A stretch of DNA of 11,235 bases from Flavobacteriaceae bacterium. Lineage in GTDB: Bacteria > Bacteroidota > Bacteroidia > Flavobacteriales > Flavobacteriaceae. Made by a program: the position numbers and the translations under genes. The DNA lies in the NCBI GenBank assembly GCA_002401215.1, contig NVSL01000046.1, forward strand, positions 6,916 to 18,150, in the 5' to 3' direction. This document shows positions 6,362 through 11,235 of this stretch, in pieces; position 1 is the stretch's first letter, and each line of letters opens with the position of its first letter. A model generated the notes under the pieces. The model searched no databases. It saw only the letters and a program-made list of their open reading frames with translations, and was not told the origin of the DNA.

Positions 6362-8551
6362 TTGAAAAAGGTTCACTTTATATATATTTTTATTGCTACG
6401 TTGCTACTTATAGCAAGTTGCTCTAGAACAAAAGACGCTGCAATTAATAGAGGTTTTCATTCGATGAATACCAAATTCAATATTCTTTATAATGGAGAAG
6501 TTGCCCTTGATAGAGGTCTGCAAGAATTGAATGACAAATATGTTGATGACTATTGGCAACGACTACCCATTGAGCCTTTAAAGGTTGATAAATTAGCACT
6601 TCCAGGAGTTCAAGGTGATACCGATAATTCAAATGCTTCTTTTGAACGTGCCGAAGAAAAAGCTGTAAAAGCTGTTCAAAGACACGGGATGAATATCGTC
6701 GGAACCGAAAAAAATAATCAAATTGACAATGCCTATTTGCTGTTGGGAAAAGCACGCTATTATTCGCAAAGATTTGTTCCTGCATTAGAAGCTTTTACCT
6801 ATGTGATTAAAAATTATCCTACTGCCGATTTAAATCCGGAGACGAGAATTTGGAGAGCCAAAACTTTTTTAAGAATCAATAATGAAGATTTAGCGTTGCA
6901 ATCTCTTCAACTGATTTTGAATAAAGCAAAATTATACGATGAGGTAATTATCGAAGATGCGCATACCGCAATCGCGATGGTTTATACCGAAATGGATAGT
7001 ACGCATTTGGTAAAACATCACCTTAAAGAAGCTGTAAAAACAAACAATAATAAAGAGCAAACTGCACGGAATCTTTTTATTTTAGGACAGATTTATCGCG
7101 AAGAAAATCACAAAGATTCTTCTAATGTTGTGTTTCAGAAGATAATTGATATGAAGCGAATTCCGTATAAATATCAAATCCATTCTGAAATTGAAATTGC
7201 TAAAAATCTGGATGATGGAACTAATATTTTAGAGCTGAATTATCATTTAACAGAATTGATTAATGATAGAGAAAACAGACCGTATTTAGATGAGTTGTAT
7301 TACCAATCTGCAGTCGTTTTTGAAAAACAAGGACAGTTAGCAATTGCTGAACAGAATTTTGAGAAATCTGTACACGCAAAAAATGCAAAGCAATTTCAAA
7401 AAGGATTGTCTTATGAAAAGTTAGGTGACATCCAATTTAACAAAGCCAACTTTGTAGTTGCTGGTGCTTATTATGATAGCGTTCTAAAAATCCCGCAAGA
7501 AAGAACTTCAAAGCGATTGCGGAAATTAGAGCGCAAAAGAAACAATTTAGAAGATGTTATTTTGTATGAAGCTATTGCAAAAAGAAATGACAGTATTTTG
7601 AATTTAGCTTACATGACTGAGGAGCAACAAACCGAATATTTTCAGGCGTATATTGATGACTTAATTGTTCAAAAAGAAATTGCAGACGCCTTGGCAGAGC
7701 AACAACAAAACACAACAGGATTTGAAGGTTTTGGTGAAGAAGGGCAAACATCGAGCAACGGGAAATGGTATTTTTACAACATTCAATTATCAGGCTTTGG
7801 TCAGCAAAAGTTTTTCCAAACTTGGGGAAATAGACCGTATGAAGAAAATTGGCGTATGTCAGATAAAAGTACTTTTAGGTCTAGTCAAGAAGATGAAAAT
7901 ATGGAGGCAGAAGTTGTAATTGACGAGTCAGAAAAGTATGATGTAGACACGTATCTGGCGTTAATTCCTACAGATCAAAATGTGATAGACAGTTTGTCAT
8001 TCAAACGAAACGATGCGTATTACAATTTAGGGTTAATATATAAGGAGCAATTTAAAGAGTTAGAATTAGCAGCATATCGCTTTGAAGACTTATTGACTTT
8101 TTATCCAGAAGAAAGATTGATTCTCCCAACAAAATATCATCTTTATAAAATATATTCAGCGTTAGGCTTACCTAAAACTGATTTTTATAGCGATGATATT
8201 GTTACCAATTATCCAGATACAAAATATGCAAAAATAATTTTGGACCCAGCAAGTGTAGTTGCAAATGCTGATGATGAAAACTCACCAGAGCATATTTACG
8301 AAGATGTTTATTGCGATTATGACGGCGCCTATTATGACAGCGTTTTAGTTAGAACCGAAAAAGCAATTGACCAATATATTGACTTGCCAATTCTTCCAAA
8401 GTTTGAATTATTAAGAGCTTTTGCCATTGGTAAAACTCAAGGAGTTGATGCATTTAAAACCGCCTTAGAATTTGTAGCCTTAAATTACTCGAACACCGAA
8501 GAAGGGAAAAAAGCCCAAGAGGTAATTGAAACAATTAACAAAAAAGATTAA
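6362..8551 (+). CDS. sprE: Gliding motility / type IX secretion lipoprotein SprE (PorW), TPR protein
   Basis: SprE/PorW is a tetratricopeptide-repeat lipoprotein of the cell envelope required for gliding motility and type IX secretion in Flavobacterium and Porphyromonas. The 729 residues start at TTG 6362, the codon right after an in-frame TAA. That start gives an ideal lipoprotein signal: MKK, a hydrophobic core, and Ile-Ala-Ser-Cys with the lipidated Cys20. TPR-like helical pairs follow, for example AYLLLGKARYYSQRFVPALEAF near 122-143 and ARNLFILGQIYREENHKDSS further on. The KWYFYN block at 468-473 and WGNRPYEENWR at 488-498 are characteristic of the SprE/PorW family. It is shorter than F. 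johnsoniae SprE (about 870). Bactofilin and ATP synthase genes downstream agree with the flavobacterial neighbourhood as I recall it. Confidence 0.88.
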   Translation: MKKVHFIYIFIATLLLIASCSRTKDAAINRGFHSMNTKFNILYNGEVALDRGLQELNDKYVDDYWQRLPIEPLKVDKLALPGVQGDTDNSNASFERAEEKAVKAVQRHGMNIVGTEKNNQIDNAYLLLGKARYYSQRFVPALEAFTYVIKNYPTADLNPETRIWRAKTFLRINNEDLALQSLQLILNKAKLYDEVIIEDAHTAIAMVYTEMDSTHLVKHHLKEAVKTNNNKEQTARNLFILGQIYREENHKDSSNVVFQKIIDMKRIPYKYQIHSEIEIAKNLDDGTNILELNYHLTELINDRENRPYLDELYYQSAVVFEKQGQLAIAEQNFEKSVHAKNAKQFQKGLSYEKLGDIQFNKANFVVAGAYYDSVLKIPQERTSKRLRKLERKRNNLEDVILYEAIAKRNDSILNLAYMTEEQQTEYFQAYIDDLIVQKEIADALAEQQQNTTGFEGFGEEGQTSSNGKWYFYNIQLSGFGQQKFFQTWGNRPYEENWRMSDKSTFRSSQEDENMEAEVVIDESEKYDVDTYLALIPTDQNVIDSLSFKRNDAYYNLGLIYKEQFKELELAAYRFEDLLTFYPEERLILPTKYHLYKIYSALGLPKTDFYSDDIVTNYPDTKYAKIILDPASVVANADDENSPEHIYEDVYCDYDGAYYDSVLVRTEKAIDQYIDLPILPKFELLRAFAIGKTQGVDAFKTALEFVALNYSNTEEGKKAQEVIETINKKD

Positions 8552-8569
8552 CATATAAACCCCAAAATT

Positions 8570-8965
8570 ATGTTTGCAGACAAAAAAAATACCAATCAAG
8601 TTTTAGAACGCAATATCATTGCGAAGAATACGACGATTACCGGAGATATAAAATCTGATGGTGACTTTAGAATTGACGGAACCGTTGAAGGAACAATTAT
8701 AACTAAAGGTAGAGTTGTAGTTGGAGTTAAAGGAATTATTAATGGCAATGTTCAATGTGGCAATGCCGATATTGAAGGCGCATTTACCGGTAAATTAATT
8801 GTTTCTGAATTGTTGACTGTAAAAAGCTCAGCAAAAATAAACGGCGAAGTATTTATCAATAAATTGTCTGTAGAGCCTGGTGCGACTTTTAACGCAACTT
8901 GCGAGATGAAATCTGGCGTAAAAGAATTAAAAGATGGATTTAAAAAAGCCGAAAAAACCGCTTAA
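8570..8965 (+). CDS. Bactofilin (polymer-forming cytoskeletal protein)
   Basis: The 131 residues have the bactofilin pattern: a short unstructured N-terminus (MFADKKNTNQ), then a right-handed beta-helix of Gly/Asn/Val-rich turns from about residue 17 to 112. Examples are ITGDIKSDGDFRIDGTVEGTI and the series VVVGVKGIINGNVQCGNADIEG. A charged Lys-rich tail follows. Bactofilins polymerise without nucleotide and organise envelope-associated structures. The gene begins 18 bases after sprE, so it is probably in the same transcript, and its 3' end overlaps the next gene by 32 bases. Confidence 0.93.
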   Translation: MFADKKNTNQVLERNIIAKNTTITGDIKSDGDFRIDGTVEGTIITKGRVVVGVKGIINGNVQCGNADIEGAFTGKLIVSELLTVKSSAKINGEVFINKLSVEPGATFNATCEMKSGVKELKDGFKKAEKTA

Positions 8966-9155
8966 TAAATATTTACACCTCACGGGGATTACATTTCAAA
9001 TGGGTGCTACTATTTATTTGGCAGTCTATTTAGGCAAGTGGTTGGATGCTGCATATCCGAATGAAAAAAACTGGTTTACCTTAATAATGACACTTGTCGG
9101 ATTGGTCATCGCATTGTATGCCGTGGTAGTCCAAACAAAAAAATTGAATGACTAA
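8934..9155 (+). CDS. AtpZ/AtpI-type small membrane protein of the ATP synthase locus
   Basis: 73 residues with two membrane helices, about 18-36 and 48-67, and the GKWLD motif at 34-38 that is typical of AtpZ/AtpI-family proteins. Relatives precede F0 genes and are linked to ion supply or c-ring assembly of the ATP synthase. The ATG at 8934 lies inside the bactofilin gene in another frame. It is preferred because the next in-frame Met (residue 23) would cut away the first membrane helix, and the Lys/Pro-rich start resembles relatives. The stop overlaps the next ATG by one base (TAATG), which indicates translational coupling. Confidence 0.85.
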   Translation: MDLKKPKKPLNKYLHLTGITFQMGATIYLAVYLGKWLDAAYPNEKNWFTLIMTLVGLVIALYAVVVQTKKLND

Positions 9156-9544
9156 TGCGTGCTATTTTCAACTATTTATCTAAATTATTTTTAACGCTTG
9201 TTTTAGTTTTTTCTATACACATTGCAACATTATATTTTCTTGAGTTGCCGCTTTTTGAAAATATGATTGTCCAATCTTATGTCATAAATTTTGTTTTGGC
9301 TGTAATTGTTTTATTGGTGATTGAAAAAACCATGCAAAAACAATCGTCACAAGCAGGATTTATTTTTATGGCAGGCAGTGGTTTAAAGTTTCTCGTTTTC
9401 TTTCTTGTTTTTTATCCATCATATCAAGCAGATGGAGAGATGAAAACTATCGAATTTATCACTTTTTTTATTCCGTATGCATTGTGTTTAATTGCTGATG
9501 TTATCTACCTTTCTAAACAGCTTAATAATCAGACCTATTCCTGA
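9155..9544 (+). CDS. DUF6168-like four-helix membrane protein
   Basis: 129 residues with four predicted membrane segments, about 8-28, 37-57, 68-88 and 98-121, and almost no soluble domain. Start and stop overlap with the AtpZ-like gene (TAATG) shows tight coupling. In Flavobacteriia a protein of this type, which I recall as DUF6168, sits between atpZ and atpB, where other bacteria carry atpI. By position it may assist c-ring or F0 assembly, but that is inference; the sequence shows only an integral membrane protein. It ends 98 bases before atpB. Confidence 0.75.
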   Translation: MRAIFNYLSKLFLTLVLVFSIHIATLYFLELPLFENMIVQSYVINFVLAVIVLLVIEKTMQKQSSQAGFIFMAGSGLKFLVFFLVFYPSYQADGEMKTIEFITFFIPYALCLIADVIYLSKQLNNQTYS

Positions 9545-9600
9545 CAAATCTATTCTGTAAAAAAGAGTGAAAATTGTTTTTTCCTTTTGATAAAGAACAG

Positions 9601-9608
9601 TATTTTTG
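9601..9608 (+). promoter_or_regulatory. Candidate -7 promoter box for the atp operon
   Basis: TATTTTTG fits TAnnTTTG and lies 34 bases before the atpB ATG. The nearest upstream TTG (9574-9576) is 24 bases away, longer than the preferred spacing. A separate promoter would let atpB-atpE-atpF be expressed apart from the sprE group. Confidence 0.4.
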
Positions 9609-9642
9609 CACGGATTTTTAAAGACACTATAATTTGTTTTCT

Positions 9643-10728
9643 ATGCAAAGATTTTCATTAGTAAAATTTCTTACTATCGTACTTTTAGTTTTTAGTACAA
9701 CCCTGTTTGCACAACATGAGCAAAATGAGGAGCATGAAGGTTCTCCAAAAGAGGTTAGCTTCAAAGAAAAAATCAAAGAAAGTATCAACCATCACTTGTT
9801 AGATTCTCATGATTTTACTTTTTTCAGTGATTCTGAAACAGGTGTGCATTATGGTTTCCCGCTTCCTGTGATTTTATGGGATAATGGATTGCAAATTTTT
9901 TCTTCATCAAAATTTCATCACGGTGAAACAGTTGCAGAAAACGATGGCAACTTCTACAAATTATATCACAACAAAGTTTACAAAACAGATGCTGAAGGAT
10001 CTATTTCTTTAGATGATCATCATCACCCAACAAATGCAAAACCTTTAGATTTTTCAATCACAAAAAGTGTATTGATGATTTTTATTACAGGACTTTTAAT
10101 GTGGTTGGCTTTTGTAGGTATGGCAAAATCATTTAAGAAAGGACCAATCGTAACTGGTGCAGGTAGATTCTTAGAACCGATCATCTTATATATTAGAGAC
10201 GAAATTGCGATTCCGAATATCGGCGAAAAGAGATACAGAAAATACATGCCTTATTTATTAACCGTATTTTTCTTTGTATGGTTCTTAAATTTATTTGGAT
10301 TGACTCCATTAGGAGTGAATGTAACAGGTAACATCGCAGTTACTTTTGCATTGGCAATCATCACATTTTTAATCACACAATTTTCAGGAAATAAAAATTA
10401 CTGGAAACATATCTTTTGGATGCCAGGGGTTCCGGTACCAATGAAAATAATATTAGCTCCTATAGAATTATTAGGAGTAATTATTAAACCTTTTGCTTTA
10501 ATGATTCGTTTGTACGCAAACATTATGGCAGGACACATTGTTTTGATGAGTTTGATAGGTTTAATATTTGTGTTCCAAAATTGGATTGGTAGTAGTTTAA
10601 CATTCGTGTTATCCTTTGCCATTTCTTTGATAGAACTTTTAGTAGCTTTATTACAAGCATATATCTTCACCATGTTATCAGCCTTATATTTTGGCTTTGC
10701 TGTTGAAGAGCATGATGAAGCACATTAA
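9643..10728 (+). CDS. atpB: ATP synthase F0 subunit a
   Basis: Subunit a forms the proton half-channels next to the c-ring in the inner membrane. The ATG at 9643 gives 361 residues; a TTG at 9634 would add only MFS. A signal peptide (1-23, ending Leu-Phe-Ala before Gln) and a His/Glu-rich region to about 135 precede the membrane core, an extended N-terminus common in Bacteroidota. Membrane helices start near 142. The essential arginine is Arg289 in the KPFALMIRLYANIMAGH block (282-298). The last helix holds LLQAYIFTMLSALYF (336-350) with the conserved Gln338. The next gene, atpE, starts 31 bases after the stop. Confidence 0.96.
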   Translation: MQRFSLVKFLTIVLLVFSTTLFAQHEQNEEHEGSPKEVSFKEKIKESINHHLLDSHDFTFFSDSETGVHYGFPLPVILWDNGLQIFSSSKFHHGETVAENDGNFYKLYHNKVYKTDAEGSISLDDHHHPTNAKPLDFSITKSVLMIFITGLLMWLAFVGMAKSFKKGPIVTGAGRFLEPIILYIRDEIAIPNIGEKRYRKYMPYLLTVFFFVWFLNLFGLTPLGVNVTGNIAVTFALAIITFLITQFSGNKNYWKHIFWMPGVPVPMKIILAPIELLGVIIKPFALMIRLYANIMAGHIVLMSLIGLIFVFQNWIGSSLTFVLSFAISLIELLVALLQAYIFTMLSALYFGFAVEEHDEAH

Positions 10729-10759
10729 TTTGAATGTTTAATTTTTAATTATATATATT

Positions 10760-10951
10760 ATGGAAATTCCAGCAATCGTAGGAGCAGGTTTAGTAGTAAT
10801 TGGTGCCGGTATCGGTATCGGTAGAATTGGTGGTTCAGCAATGGACGCTATCGCTCGTCAGCCAGAAGCTTACGGAAAAATTCAAACAGCAATGTTGATC
10901 GCAGCAGCGCTAATTGAAGGTATTGGTTTCGCTGCATTATTTGCAGTTTAA
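10760..10951 (+). CDS. atpE: ATP synthase F0 subunit c
   Basis: A 63-residue hairpin of two membrane helices, the rotor subunit whose ring turns with proton flow. Helix 1 has the glycine-rich GAGIGIGRIGG packing motif, the polar loop ARQPE (32-36) contacts F1, and helix 2 carries the ion-binding Glu53 in ALIEGIGF. The typical Na+-coordinating residues around the carboxylate are not obvious, so proton use is more likely. It is slightly shorter than the usual 70-80 residues, as is common in Bacteroidota. A stable hairpin follows the stop codon. Confidence 0.97.
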   Translation: MEIPAIVGAGLVVIGAGIGIGRIGGSAMDAIARQPEAYGKIQTAMLIAAALIEGIGFAALFAV

Positions 10952-10961
10952 CAACAAGCCA

Positions 10962-10998
10962 AAACAACAATTGCAACGGTTGGTTGCAATTGTTGTTT
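10962..10998 (+). promoter_or_regulatory. Perfect 16-bp hairpin between atpE and atpF
   Basis: AAACAACAATTGCAAC (10962-10977) pairs fully with 10983-10998 around a GGTTG loop. The hairpin lies 11 bases after the atpE stop and 35 before the atpF ATG. The downstream run is AATT rather than a T tract, so complete termination is unlikely. Partial termination or protection of the atpE 3' end would fit the need for many more c than b subunits; this role is inferred. Confidence 0.7.
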
Positions 10999-11032
10999 AA
11001 TTAAAATTTAAAAAAATATTTAAAATATAATC

Positions 11033-11235
11033 GATGGAAAAGTTAATAAACGATTTCTCTTTTGGACTGTTCTTTTGGCAAATGACACTTTTTTTGTTGT
11101 TGCTTTTATCATTAAGAAAGTTTGCTTGGAAACCTATTCTTTCAGCACTTGATGATAGAGAAAAGCAACAACAAAAAAAGTGTCATTTGCCAAAAGAACA
11201 GTCCAAAAGAGAAATCGTTTATTAACTTTTCCATC
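11033..11235. repeat. 75-bp perfect inverted repeat (fold-back) at the window end
   Basis: Bases 11161-11235 are the exact reverse complement of 11033-11107, 75 of 75 matches, separated by 53 bases (11108-11160). The right arm ends at the last base of the window. One arm is the beginning of atpF. Most likely an assembly or amplification fold-back chimera, not a genomic feature. Confidence 0.97.
11034..11225 (+). CDS. atpF: ATP synthase F0 subunit b, N-terminal fragment with a chimeric tail
   Basis: Residues 1-42 are a normal subunit b start. They comprise a single membrane helix (about 8-27, FSFGLFFWQMTLFLLLLLSL), then RKFAWKPILSALDDRE, the beginning of the peripheral stalk helix. Subunit b normally has about 160-170 residues. 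From codon 43-44 onward (about 11160) the frame reads QQQKKCHLPKEQSKREIVY and stops at 11223-11225. This tail is translated from sequence that is the exact reverse complement of the gene's own 5' end, so it is not a natural C-terminus. The true gene would continue beyond this window. Confidence 0.85.
   Translation: MEKLINDFSFGLFFWQMTLFLLLLLSLRKFAWKPILSALDDREKQQQKKCHLPKEQSKREIVY

Noticed and set aside
7665..7919. 84-codon plus-strand reading frame inside sprE
   Set aside because: Alternative frame of a well-supported gene; Lys/Gln-rich composition comes from AT-rich codons and overlaps the conserved KWYFYN block.
9634..9642. TTG start for subunit a three codons upstream of ATG
   Set aside because: ATG at 9643 gives a good signal peptide; the extra residues add nothing and TTG is a weaker start.
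10398..10673. Minus-strand reading frame inside atpB (with another at 10023-10247)
   Set aside because: Antisense shadows of subunit a with no recognisable motif or leader.
11033..11235. Natural hairpin telomere or invertible promoter
   Set aside because: The arms start at an essential gene's own 5' end, no recombinase or telomere resolvase is nearby, and coincidence with the window edge points to an artefact.
1..11235. CRISPR array, phage, toxin-antitoxin or defence system
   Set aside because: No spaced direct repeats and no cas, integrase, toxin or nuclease-like genes were seen; the genes are core flavobacterial functions.

Overview
The window looks like a piece of a Flavobacteriaceae (Bacteroidota) chromosome. 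It is strongly AT-rich and its genes lack Shine-Dalgarno sites. Promoter-like motifs fit the Bacteroidota TAnnTTTG form. It also carries a SprE/PorW-type gliding and type IX secretion lipoprotein, a DUF6168-like membrane protein beside the ATP synthase genes, and an F0 subunit a with a long N-terminal domain behind a signal peptide.

Layout from left to right. (1) Positions 1-530, minus strand: a small outer-membrane beta-barrel protein, complete except for the last base of its stop codon. (2) 606-770: a tRNA with anticodon CAT, probably tRNA-Ile2, with its own promoter-like motif and a strong terminator. (3) 773-1118: a frameshifted C-terminal remnant of an IS4-family transposase. (4) 1301-6173: the iron-sulfur assembly cluster sufA-sufB-sufC-sufD. 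The sufA-sufB and sufC-sufD spacers are each filled by a small cassette: a four-helix-bundle gene of the 23S rRNA intervening-sequence family, enclosed by its own imperfect inverted repeats. The first copy is frameshifted and the second is intact. The sufB-sufC spacer holds a similar inverted repeat without a gene. sufS and sufE do not follow sufD; a terminator-like dispersed repeat does. (5) 6362-9544: sprE (TTG start), a bactofilin, an AtpZ/AtpI-type protein and a DUF6168-like membrane protein, tightly packed or overlapping. (6) 9643 to the end: atpB, atpE and the beginning of atpF, with a perfect 16-bp hairpin between atpE and atpF.

The suf genes form the SufBCD scaffold/ATPase complex plus an A-type carrier. 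The atp genes encode the F0 motor (a, c, b), preceded by two small proteins placed like assembly factors. SprE acts in the cell envelope with the type IX secretion and gliding machinery.

The right end needs caution. The last 75 bases are the exact reverse complement of 11033-11107, so the atpF reading frame after about 11160 reads back along its own opposite strand. This is most simply a fold-back chimera at a contig end. The most biologically interesting signal is the pair of inverted-repeat-bounded four-helix-bundle cassettes inside the suf operon.
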